This document shows positions 11,506 through 21,944 of a stretch of DNA of 64,000 bases, one piece after another. Made by a program: the position numbers and the translations under genes. How positions within the stretch are numbered: the stretch's first letter is position 1; the number at the start of each line of letters is the position of its first letter. The notes beneath the pieces were generated by a model. That model saw only the letters and a list, made by a program, of their open reading frames with translations. It searched no databases and had not been told where the DNA came from. The DNA is from Lindgomyces ingoldianus. Taxonomy: Eukaryota > Ascomycota > Dothideomycetes > Pleosporales > Lindgomycetaceae. The stretch is from NCBI RefSeq assembly GCF_010093535.1, contig NW_022985171.1:510232-574231 (forward strand), read 5' to 3'.

Positions 11506-11664
11506 AGTGTGAGTGTTATCAGATTGAATGGCGACGTGAAGTGCGAGGATAGAAAACTTTGGGGCAGCATAGAACCCCGGGCCGCCGCAAATGCACGGAT
11601 CATATTTCCGCTCACAACATTCCGCTCGCGATTCCTCCGCACCAATAGCTAGCGCCTTTGGCAC

Positions 11665-12930
11665 GTTTTCGTACTAGTTTCAGGATTAAGCGCCCGGTTA
11701 ATGAGAACGCGTGTCTGGATCTCTTCGCATCAAATCATTTTGCACAGCAGCGCAACAATAACCTGTACTTGTTACATTAAAGCTATCTCACAAGTTAGAC
11801 TCTTAACTTATATAAAAATGGACAAAACTTCTAAAACTTTTAAGCTAACATAAACTATTACTAAGCTAAACAAATTACTAAGCTAGATAAAATCTCTTCG
11901 TGCAACTAACACTCTTTTTAAAACCCAATGTTTCAATAACATAGTTAACACTAAACTAACATAACTAGAGTGTGTAAAGGTGCTGGAAATTTTTCTTATT
12001 TAAGTTTTGTTACTTGACTCTTTAATTGTCTGCTGTAAAACACCTCTAACTTGTTAGAGATACAGTGCAGGAACTTTCGTGAGCGGAAAAATGCATTATT
12101 GATAGTATGATGGCCTCATTCCGGACGAATGATGAGAGCTCCTCCACCGGACTCCTAGCGGCCATATTTGAAATCCGACGCCAATGTACGAAGGGTGAGA
12201 TCAACGCGTCCGCCATTTTCAGCAGTGTTAAGAAGATTATCAAATCACGCTTGACGAGCTCAGGCGAAAGCAGGCTGCTAACATTAACCAGCTCATATTA
12301 CTAGGGGGTCCTTCTTCCTTCTACTTTCGCTTGCAGCAGGTATTCTAAGCATGCAGACACGACTTTTCCAATTAAATTAACTCTTCTACGATTTTGTTGG
12401 CCTAGTATTCATACTAGGAACTGCAGCTCCAGCCTCTACTCTCTTCATTATAATCGTTACCAGAGACACTGATATATCCGTGGGATTTCCCTCGAGAAAA
12501 TATTCATTCTATTCCGTTTGTCGCTAGAAACAAGTACATTTCAGTTTTGTGGTGGATCATGCTTTCCATTTCAGGGCTTGTGGGGATGCTCAAGGAAGAT
12601 GGCAGGTGCGCCGCCTGCAAGTGATGGAACTTGAAGAGTGCTAGGCGAAGTCTGAGGGTTGCTCGATTTTAAGATCCATAGTTTGCCTCGTTGAATATCC
12701 TTAATTCCGTGGTTATGACTGAGGCTTGTTATCTACAAAATCCCAGTCGCGAGAGACGTAAGTCGTGAGGTGAGTTCTACACGCTCTTTTGCATTATTTT
12801 GGCTTACAAAAAGTTAACAGTGTTAGAATGATCCTTTTTCAGCACGACATGTCTTCAGTCATGGTTCTGACAGACGTTGCCTCACATGGAGGATCCGGAG
12901 CATGGATTAAGTGCTACGTATGAATGTATC
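11665..12930. other. Intergenic with a small AT-rich patch
   Basis: The stretch 11775-12050 is AT-rich with repeated taagcta words. It is flanked by imperfect inverted copies of TATCTC..ACAAGTTAGA (about 11783-11800 and 12045-12062), which could be a remnant of a small mobile element. The right copy is itself a palindrome, so the pairing may be chance. No gene is seen. Confidence 0.35.
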
Positions 12931-14985
12931 CTAAGAACCTTTAAAGTGACACTCCTTTGTCATACTTGCTATAGAATCTGACTCTGATGTGGCAGTCAAT
13001 TTGACCACAGCATCCTTCGCAGCTGGTGAGCTCGCTCCAACCGCTACCCTAACAGTAGTCGAAGCACCGAACTTGGCCGCAGCCAGCGCATTCGGGACCT
13101 CAACATGCCATCCTTCACCTTCGACTTCGGCTTCAAGTCGGTAGATATCAGAGGTCAAGTAGCTAGACAGATCCTGAGGATGCGCTGAACTGCTGTTCGA
13201 GCGCATTCCGGTATTCTTTAGCTCAAAAGAGCAGGTGAAGGCTTTATAGGTGGAATTCGAATACGAGGGCCCAGTCACCATTCCGTCGCGAAGCTCGACG
13301 TTGTATTTGCTTGTACCGTTACTATCCAGCGACTTCACACCCACACTATAGTGCAGCACACCAGTTTCATCTCGAAGAATGTCCAGGATATAGAAGTGAA
13401 GCCTATTAGCCTCATCGACATACTCATATTGGCTCCCAGAACGCGTTCCAGCGTGGAATAAAGCATCCACCAGTTGACGGTAGTCTCCAATGGAAAGCAT
13501 GGAAGCAGTACCATTCGGCCGGTAGAAATCCACCACATTGATATCCTGCGGATTTGCATCGATGGTCCATTGGAAAGGCTGTTCACGGTCGGAGTCTTTG
13601 GTCTTGCTGATCATGACACCAGAGTCGGGGGTGAAGGAATCAGCGCCCATACGATCGATGACCTCAACACTGTAGGCGTTGTATTCTCCCCCATCGCACA
13701 GAGGCTCCGTGCTGACGTTGCAAAATGGTGAGCGATCGGAGTCCATTTTAATTTTCATGCCTATGATTTCGTTTCCTGGGTCCACAGATCGTGCCTTAAT
13801 CTGAGCCACCACCAAACCTGAGGATGCCAAGGCTTCACGAGATACCATAAGCACACTCGAGTTGTCGAGCAACCCAATCTGCAGCTTGTCTCGCACAGTG
13901 TGCAAAGAACCCATAGACCCACCCTGCAGAGATGGGATATTCCACCTGGTATGAGGACCACCAGGACCGTTGAAACTACCACGCGAGAGCATAGACCAAG
14001 GGCCAGTGTAAGCCCGGCGAGGTGGAATGCTGTATGGGTTGTTGTAATTATCACCGATACCGAGAAGATGAGATAGTTCGTGAGCGTAGGTTGCCATTCC
14101 AGAGCTTTCGCCCTGGGTCGACGAGCCTCCACCAGCGTTCGGCCAAATACTTGCGGCTGAGACCCATGAAGTCCAATCCACGTATCGGGTAGCGGCGTAA
14201 TTTGGCAATGTGCTATTATCTGGAGGCCCGAATGCGTCGGGGACATCTTCCTTGGACTGAAACAACATTTCGCCGAATTCCTGCCACGTTGATGATTCGT
14301 CCTGTCCAGCGGAGAGAATAAACACAAGTTCAAAGGAACTTGCAGTCGAGTTGCCCACATCTGCCCGCCACGCCCCAAAAGCATCGGTACGGAGGTCAGC
14401 GGAGCATTTCCCCTGGCTAGGACATCCTCCTTCGTTGAAACCATCCTCTTCATCGTCGATTCCATATTGATACGACTTGCTCGGCAGTCGATAGGGCCCG
14501 AATGCGGTCAAGTCAACGCCAAAGCGACCCGCGGAGTCTTCCATCCAGTACTCATGCAACGTATGCATTTGATTCAACTCTTGCGGCTTGTTCAAGAGAT
14601 CACGATAGAAGGCAGGCACACCTGCTCGGGTCACATTCAATGTGCTCGCGATTGGCTGAGGATTGGTGAATACGGTAGAGTTTGGTGCTTGGGTGATAAC
14701 GAATGGCATATCGGAATAATCGACCGTAACGAGCGCGATGTTAAAATTTCGAATCGAGCCCTTCCTTCTCGGATCAGACCATGTCGCTCCTGGTGGGGCT
14801 TTGAAATCTGCCCAAGTCATGTCGTCTGGATTCACCCAATTCTGAGGATCAAGGATGGCGAAAGGGTCTGAGGAATCATTGTTCGCGACGGGAAACGCCT
14901 GTAAGAGGGTGGATAGCAATGCGATGCTAATTATAATGGTCATCTTGGTCATTCCGCGGCTCTGGCTTTGATGTTGTAGCGGCAT
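12931..14985 (-). CDS. Secreted M6-type zinc metalloprotease
   Basis: An intact single-exon gene of 684 aa. A hydrophobic signal segment at residues 15-30 (TIIISIALLSTLLQA) indicates secretion; Met12 is an equally likely start. The zinc site is HELSHLLGIGDNY, with His302, Glu303 and His306 and a following conserved Gly/Asp stretch. PWSMLSRGSFNGPGGPHTRWN resembles the post-HExxH region of M6 (immune-inhibitor-A-like) peptidases. The preceding core contains NIALVTVDYSDMPF and HEYWMEDSAGRFGVD, also typical. The C-terminal 250 residues look like beta-rich non-catalytic domains. Several N-glycosylation sequons are visible (NSS, NST, NGT). Probable role: extracellular protein breakdown. M6 family is best supported; the native substrate is unknown. 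Confidence 0.8.
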   Translation of the reverse strand: MPLQHQSQSRGMTKMTIIISIALLSTLLQAFPVANNDSSDPFAILDPQNWVNPDDMTWADFKAPPGATWSDPRRKGSIRNFNIALVTVDYSDMPFVITQAPNSTVFTNPQPIASTLNVTRAGVPAFYRDLLNKPQELNQMHTLHEYWMEDSAGRFGVDLTAFGPYRLPSKSYQYGIDDEEDGFNEGGCPSQGKCSADLRTDAFGAWRADVGNSTASSFELVFILSAGQDESSTWQEFGEMLFQSKEDVPDAFGPPDNSTLPNYAATRYVDWTSWVSAASIWPNAGGGSSTQGESSGMATYAHELSHLLGIGDNYNNPYSIPPRRAYTGPWSMLSRGSFNGPGGPHTRWNIPSLQGGSMGSLHTVRDKLQIGLLDNSSVLMVSREALASSGLVVAQIKARSVDPGNEIIGMKIKMDSDRSPFCNVSTEPLCDGGEYNAYSVEVIDRMGADSFTPDSGVMISKTKDSDREQPFQWTIDANPQDINVVDFYRPNGTASMLSIGDYRQLVDALFHAGTRSGSQYEYVDEANRLHFYILDILRDETGVLHYSVGVKSLDSNGTSKYNVELRDGMVTGPSYSNSTYKAFTCSFELKNTGMRSNSSSAHPQDLSSYLTSDIYRLEAEVEGEGWHVEVPNALAAAKFGASTTVRVAVGASSPAAKDAVVKLTATSESDSIASMTKECHFKGS

Positions 14986-17620
14986 CCTTCACGATGTTCC
15001 GAGCACTTGCGAGGTTGGAAACAAACAGCGCGACTACCTCCAGCGAAAGATGAAGGAACGATCGTGCATTGTGAAGGAGCGACGACTTTTCGGTTTTAAT
15101 ATATTCGAGAACCAGGGCGACGTTGGCCTCGACGATCGGAAATGGAGTGCCTTAATGACTTGCCAGTTCTGGCTAAGCATTGCTTGGCTTATCATCGTTG
15201 CCTGCTATATCAAGTAAGACATTAGACACAGGTTTAGCGCTCGCATACTAGTAAAGGTGCAAAATGCTTGTTGAATGCGTTCCCCGGGTGCTGTATCCCA
15301 ATATTTGGGGAGGAGAGGCTGATGTAATGTTCTGAGTTTGAGATAGATGATACTAGCCGACACAGAAAATCCGGGTTATTTTGTCTACACTTCAAATGAA
15401 ACAGAGCAGGCCCGGTCAACCTTAAACAACGAAAAACCCGCTGAAGCATAGGGACCATCTTTGTTAAGGTCTTGAAAATCGTTGACATGATTGATTGATG
15501 TGCATCACGTGATATTAGAGTTGCGGAGCCCAATCCGAATCAGTAAGCCCGAATCTAGAAGCAGCTAGTACAGTTGTCAGCAATAGTGGCTCGGAAGGCG
15601 CCTTATAAAGGTATGGGTAGATATACGTAGATTATATGATGGAATGTTGATATTCCTATACTTGCTCGATCTCTCGGGTTTGTATCCATCCTCTTTATTT
15701 CCTACATTGATCACAATCTTAATTAAAGGATAAATTGGCTCGAATAGTTGGCCACTAAGCCTGAGCTAAGGCTCTTTCCGTTAGGTTACCCTAGTTTCAT
15801 CCCCCACTGTGCAGGCCACAATAGAAATCACACGAACACGCGCACACGTGACAAAAGCCCCGGTCTAGCACTAACGCCGCCTCCCAGTCTACGCCAGACT
15901 ATTTTCTAATCTAGCGACCATTAACCACCATTGGTCATCATTCCACAGCCACCTTTCGCGTCGTCCATCGCGCATCCTCTCCATGACAGATGCACTGCAG
16001 CCAGTGATAAGTACATTCCGACGCAACAACAATTTTGAACAACAAACAATCGAGCCGCCAGACATCCCTCCTTTCCAATTTCGATCTGCATGCCCAGAAC
16101 CTCGTTTGGCTGCGACTCTAGCAGCACCTGGTGCCGAATTCAGCTCATCAAAATAGGCAAAGATGTGGTAGGAGACGACAACGACCCTCTTTATCCTTTC
16201 TTCATTATCAAATTCAAATCGGATAGGCCATTCAAGAGCCCTAGCCTCCAAGTTGCTATAAACTAGTGCCTTAGGAGTAGCTCCGCTTGCTAAGCGCATG
16301 TTTTGAAGAATGCTGTAGCGCTGAGTTCGAGATCAACCGCATCAAAAGTGCTGCAGTTGGCATTGCGATAAACGACACTGAAACCCATCTCTACATCTCT
16401 TGAAAAGACAACAACATCAACTTCTATATGTAGAAACTGGAGAGTTGTTGTAGAGGGCAGAAGATTTCGTAGTGTTTCGTTGTCATATGAGAATATTATC
16501 AACTGAGAAAGAACAGAGCGGCTGGAGAGATGCACACAGCTTTATCTGAGCTTATCTTAGCTCATCGAAACTAGGAGGGCGATCCATCTACGAAAGGGAA
16601 GACATTCACACCACCTTTGGTTAGTTCTAATACTTGTTTTCCACGTTTGTGTATATCATTCTGTAGCGTTGCAGTGGGCATGAGTTATGAAAGAAGTGAT
16701 TTTTTTTTTTGGACTGAGGGACCGGGAACTATATGATTTATATAGTATGATGAGGCGCTAAGCCTAAGGTCGACTGAGCAGCTCACCGTAGAGCCCTCCA
16801 GCTTACATATTCCCAAACACCGAAACGGAAGACTCACCTTAGGCGTGAAGCTCCATGCATGATCAGTATTATGTCGACACTGTTGGTAATACCGTATGGT
16901 AGAGCTAATTGAGTGATTAGCAAGAGGTCGACATATCAGATTTCAAGCTGGCTTTCGTAGTGGCTTTAGACTGTTAACTCTATATTTCAGTCAGTTTATG
17001 TTGAGAGGAATCTCATGATTTTGCCATCAGTTTAGCAACAGCACTTTACTGCCCTGGGCTGCAACCATTTAGTTAATATCTGCGGGTACTCTTAGCACAG
17101 GCTGTCGTAGGATATCCAGTCTTCCAGATTCGGGGTTTCCACTGATCCGATTACTAATTTAGTATCCTTGAGTTAACGCAACGATGCAACCGTGCGATGG
17201 TCCAGCACGCTGCACGACGGTTGGCAATATTCTTCTCCATTACCAGCCTCATCGACGTTGACCCCCCTTCTACAGCTCGGTTCTATTCTCCTAGTACTAT
17301 ATTGGGATTTACGTCATCTAGCAGGAGTAGTCACTTATCGTGGGACAGAGAAACCGTTGCATGCGCGATATTGCCCCTTGCAAAAAGCTTGTTAAAGTTA
17401 TGGTCAAGTTTTTCCGTAGAACGGCCGTAGAAAGGTACCGTAGTGTTAAAACAAGAGATATTCTTACGCCACTCAGCATTGCTCCGCAGAAAACTACGTT
17501 GTTTCCTTCTCTTCACTTTGTTTTTGGTAATATCCTCTTAAGATTTTATTATAGTTTACTTCCTTGTTTGTCGTTTTGGCCTGTGCCCGCGCCAAGGGCT
17601 CGGCAGCGCAAGTCAGGCGC
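14986..17620. other. Intergenic stretch around the uncertain gene at 15.9-16.5 kb
   Basis: Apart from the entry at 15889-16535, I see no gene. A T run lies at about 16702-16711. CG content falls towards the transposon at 17.6 kb. Confidence 0.4.
15889..16535 (-). pseudogene. Unknown protein split by one frameshift
   Basis: Two consecutive minus-strand frames (16535-16290 and 16299-15889) read like one protein of about 215 aa. The first ends ...LSATAFFKTCA and the second starts MRLASGATPKALVYSN. They meet at an AAAA run near 16297-16300; one additional A would join them. The joined region has alternating hydrophobic/polar residues suggesting a beta-rich domain, including VVVFSRDVEMGFSVVYRN and WPIRFEFDNEERIKRVVVVS. 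I do not recognise it. It could be a decayed gene, an assembly error in the homopolymer, or two chance frames. Confidence 0.3.
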
Positions 17621-17840
17621 AGAACTTCAAGCTATCTATTATATGCAAAAATCGGGGCCTTTCTTGGCACTGCCCTCAGGAATTTTTTTCCCCTACTAAA
17701 ATTGTATAAGAGATTGAAATTTTAACAGGATCTACTATATATTAATAAAAACCTAATAGAACTGCCCTAGGTAAGTTAAAGCTTTTATTTTGTATAAAGA
17801 AGCGTGTATACTAACTTTTTTAAGAGTAATAACGCGTTAG
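17621..17840 (+). repeat. Left terminal inverted repeat
   Basis: Pairs with 21475-21691 in inverted orientation. The outer part (AGAACTTCAAGCTATCTATT) is less AT-rich than the inner part. Similarity fades outward of 17621 and inward of about 17840. Confidence 0.8.
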
Positions 17841-17959
17841 GTTACAATGTATCGCGCCTATAGCATCTCTAGCCTTTCTTGTTAGCTCTAACAACTCTAG
17901 TATATTAAACTAAGTAGTTAAGAGCTTAATAATTATATTTATATAAACATTTATTAGTT

Positions 17960-18143
17960 TCTTCTGTAAGGCCAGGATGGCGCTTACGTGTAAGGCCGAG
18001 ATGGTGCTTACTGTAAGGCTGAGATGGCGCTTACGTGCGACAAGTATATATACTATTCTGCACCCGAAAATCAACGTTGGTTGATTATTCGTACCTTTTG
18101 GTTGTATTGGCGGAGTGGTGCGGAGCCCCGTCCTTACATCTTC
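17960..18143. mobile_element. Solo LTR, 174 bp, with 5-bp target duplication
   Basis: The element spans 17965-18138, begins TGTAAGG and ends CCTTACA (TG...CA). It is flanked on both sides by TCTTC (17960-17964 and 18139-18143), a perfect 5-bp duplication as made by LTR retrotransposon integrases. Its base composition is normal, in contrast to the AT-saturated host element. The first 71 bp consist of three tandem units (17965-17988, 17989-18011, 18012-18035), each running TGTAAGGC...GCTTAC and each able to fold on itself through GTAAG/CTTAC. Confidence 0.82.
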
Positions 18144-20729
18144 TACTTAAGTAGTCTAAAATTACTATTACTAACTGTAAAAGCTGCTCTCTTTATGTAG
18201 TTTAAAATGTAAAGGATAACTTAAAGAACTATAGCAGTGTCTGTAAACTACTAACTATAAAGCTTAGAAGACCTACTAAGATTAGTAATAAAGATAAAAA
18301 AGCTCTATTTAAAGAATTAGTCTATAGTAAATAAAGATACTAGGATAAATAAGTGTATTAGTTATAGATAAAGTAAGGCAAATGTGTCTTTTAATCTACT
18401 GTTTCTTATTACCTTAAAGATTATAAATAAAGTAGGTGTACATTACAGCCCTTTTTACTTAGCTGTAATAAAGAGCTTTAAAAGCTCTATTATTAATCCC
18501 TTTATTATTTTATGTAGAATAATTTAGTATTTCTTAATAAGTTAATTTTTAATAAGAAGACTAGCTAGCAGTATAAGGCTTATAGGCTTATAGGCTATAA
18601 AAGTTAATATACTTAGAATATATAGTGTGGGAAAACATAGGCTATTCTTTTAGCCTATACAGTAAACAGTTACCTGCCTTGTATAGAAATAAAAAAAAGT
18701 TATTTTAACTATAAAAAGTTTATTAATTAGATTAAGTAGTACTTTTTTTTTACACTTTAAGTAACTTATAGAACCTAGCTTATAGTTATAATTCTTAATA
18801 ACATCTTAATTTATTAGAATAAAGCTGTTATAACTATTCTTAAAGCTGCTAGCTATATTATCTGCTTCTTTTTACTATACTTACTTAACTATAATTTTAT
18901 TAAGTTAACTTTTAAAGTATTAAAAGCCTAGATTAAAAGAAACTATCTATACTATTAGTAGTAGTATATAAGCTTTAGCCTATTTCTTAAGAGCGTAATT
19001 AAGAGCAGTAAGTGTAATTCTTTTGCTAAAAAACACTTTATGTACGCTGCTAGCAGGCTATATATTAAGCTAAAGGAGCTTAATTATGTAAGGGCTAAAA
19101 TCTGTGCTTAACAGAGTTGCAATAAAAATTCTAAGAATAATAAAGACTATAAGGAAGTTAGGCTATAAAACAATATAAACATTAAATTCTTAAAAAACCT
19201 ATTTAGCTACTTAAAACTTTACTTTTATAAGAATTTTAAGTCTATTAAATTCCCTTTTTAGGACTTAATCTTTGCTCTGCTATTATATAGATATTTAATA
19301 AACCTTAAGCAGTTTAATATTTAAGTTTAAATTAACAAAGTGTTTTATAAAAATGTTATACTATCTTATTTTTTAACCTAAATAGCGCTTCTACTGCTAC
19401 TATATATAGTTTACTCTAAAAAATTAACATTTTTTTAAGATCTTTTAACATCTATCTTTAATCTATTGCTATATTTTATGCCTGTATATAGTCTTTATAA
19501 TTTTTAAGTAGTTACTGTTTAATAAGCTAGTTAAAAAACTTTTTTACTAACACCTATAGATTATCTTTCCTGCTGCTAGTAATAGAGCTTAAGCTTAGTA
19601 TAAGTATAAGTTGTTTAGGAGTCTCTAGGTAGAGAGTCTCTAGGCAGAGAGTACTTATTAAGAAAGTAAAAAGTAGATAAAGCATGTTTAAAAGCGTAAA
19701 TAATAAGTTACTAAGACCTAACATATTATAATTAGTTAACTAAAGCTGTTATTAAAGCTACTACTATTAAAAAGCTTATTTTTTTATCTTCTAAGCCTTT
19801 TTTTATTTCTTAGTAGCTTTTTTTATAGCCTATAGTTTCTCTTAGATCTTACACTTTTTTACAGCCTTTATTATTTTTCTAAGATTATCTTTACTGCCTA
19901 AGAATAATAAGAAGCTATAACGCTTTTTTTTTTACTTATTATGTAAGTTAACTTTTAGCTAGTTACTTATTAATATTTACTAGTATTATATAAGCTTTAT
20001 TAGTAGCTAATTTATGTATGCTTAGCTTTTAAAAATTTTTTAAGCTTATAACTCTAAATCTATGTCTCTTATAGTATAGTGCTTATAGGTAGCCTAGTAA
20101 ATATAGTAAAAGTGCTTAAAGTTATTATAGATTAAAATATAGCACTTTTACATATAAAAGATCTAACTCTAGCTATTAATACTAGTAGTAAGATCCTAGA
20201 TCTTTTAGCAGGTATAACTTTTATTTAATAGCTGCTATGTTTACTAGAGTAACTTTTCTCTAAGAGCTAAAGTAATAAAAGGATTAGATAAAGGCTTATT
20301 TACTAACTAGTTATATAGAAAGGCTTTTATTATTACCTTACATATAAGCTTTACTTTTACTTTAATATCTACTCTATTTATGCCTTTAACGCGCTTTATA
20401 TAGTTTTTAACACTAGTAAGTAACCTCTACTTCTCTTTTAGCCTAAAGTCCTTTATTATTTAAAGCTGCTAGCTAGCTCTACGCTTATTAGCTCTATATT
20501 AAACTATGTGTAAAGTAATACAGAAATCTTAACCTTTTATATGCTTCTATACTAATAGGCCTTTAATTATAGCGTTAACTTAATCTTTTACTTATAAAAG
20601 TAAAAAAAAACACTTATAAGACACTTTTATTTACTAGCTTACTATTAGCCTTATTACTATTTACATGTATTAGATATTATACAGTAACGTTAAACTCTAT
20701 TACCTGCTTAAAAAGAGAAGACTTTCTAG

Positions 20730-21049
20730 CTACTTGTCAGATTAAAGCACTGTTTCTAGGCTTCCTGAGATGAATGATGGGTTTGGATATGATGTATGGG
20801 ATGATTGATTGATTGTCTTGATCGTGTTGATTTATCGATCCTTTTTCTGCTCTACTCGTGTTGCTCGGCTTTTGTTTTTCCGATCCGAGTCCCTCGCGCA
20901 CTAGCCCTATGCGCGACCCGCTTGCAACATGCTGCAAAATGCTGCAATTTGCTGCAACATACTGTTCGAGCTTATTGCTCGTACTATGTAGCAGCTTTCG
21001 TCAAACGTTCCTCCTGTCTTGACAGTAGGTGCGCATATCTGACACTACT
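20730..21049. mobile_element. Solo LTR, 310 bp, with 5-bp target duplication
   Basis: The element spans 20735-21044. It begins TGTCAGATTAAAGCAC and ends GTGCGCATATCTGACA, so TG...CA ends sit within longer imperfect inverted termini. CTACT flanks it on both sides (20730-20734 and 21045-21049). Base composition is normal, unlike the surrounding RIP-like DNA. Near 20919-20963 there are three copies of a GCTGCAA word. It shares no obvious sequence with the 174-bp LTR, so it came from a different retrotransposon family. No internal retroelement genes are present. Confidence 0.82.
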
Positions 21050-21474
21050 GCAGGAGCAGGAGCAGGCTAAAATAAAATAAAAGTTAGAGGTAAGCTTTTT
21101 AGCAGTAAAAAAAGCTTATTACTAAGTATATTAGATAAGGTATTAGGCTTAGAATAACAGATAAAAACTATAGAAACAACTTTTTACTATGCTAGAGCAG
21201 AAGAAGTAGATTTTTTAGTAGCTTTTACTGCTTTCTTAGAGAAAAGCTTGCTCTTTATAGGCGCTAGGATATAGTAAGCTTCTTTTACTTACTTTTATTA
21301 CTAAATTAACTTACAACGCGCTAGCTTTTGTTTATTACTACTAGTAAGCTTCTTAGGCTTCTCTAACAGGCCTTACACCCTTACCTGCGTAGAATAGGCT
21401 AGTAGGTTGCTCTCTAGGTTAATCTAATCTATCTAGGGGGCTAGGGCTGCTCTAGCCCTCTAATTTAGGCCTAT

Positions 21475-21691
21475 TATTGTCCTGTTACTCTAAAAAAAGC
21501 GCTAAAAATAGTATCTTTATATAAACTTAAGGCTTTAACCTACTAATAATGTTTTTAGAAAGAATTTGTTAATATATCTAGAATTCTGTTAAAATTTAGT
21601 TACCCTATACAATTTTAGTGAGGGAAAAAAAGATCTAAGGAACGCCAAGAAATGCCCTGATTTTTGCATACAATAGATTGGTTGAAATTCT
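21475..21691 (-). repeat. Right terminal inverted repeat
   Basis: Inverted partner of 17621-17840. It ends about 250 bp before the start of the kinase-like gene on the plus strand. Confidence 0.78.
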
Positions 21692-21944
21692 AACTGTAAC
21701 TAGCTTTTGCAAGGCACAATATGAAGCACTCGAGCCTACGCTTCGTTCTTAGTCCCGCGCGCTTCGCTTCCCTTACGTGCTTTACCGCTCTTTACTGATT
21801 CTAACCACCTAGCCACCACCGCCAACCCCTCCAGCGCCTCCCTTCCTTTCTCCGTCCTACCTATCAGAGACTGCTGTTTGCCTGCACGAGAGAGAGAGCT
21901 CCCAACTGTCGGTCTCCATTTGGCTACTGCTATGGTCAGGCCAG

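Larger units (their letters stand above)
17621..21691. mobile_element. Decayed (RIP-like) TIR DNA transposon, about 4.07 kb
   Basis: The two ends are inverted copies of each other: about 17621-17840 against about 21475-21691. Matching words include TATGCAAAAATC, TTTCTTGGC, ACTAAAATTGTATA and ATTTTAACAG. Identity is roughly 75-80 % with small indels. The interior is extremely AT-rich, full of TA and TAA, and has no long reading frame on either strand, the pattern left by repeat-induced point mutation. Subtracting two nested LTR insertions and their target duplications leaves about 3.58 kb. The transposase family cannot be read. Long TIRs would suit a Mutator- or hAT-like element, but I could not define a target-site duplication, so the outermost few bases are uncertain. 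Confidence 0.82.

Noticed and set aside
17192..17699. Plus-strand frames of 60-119 codons beside the transposon
   Set aside because: No domain or splice structure, and the longest runs into the left TIR.
20737..21080. Two short frames in the normal-composition island
   Set aside because: They coincide with the 310-bp solo LTR and have no retroelement protein similarity that I recognise.
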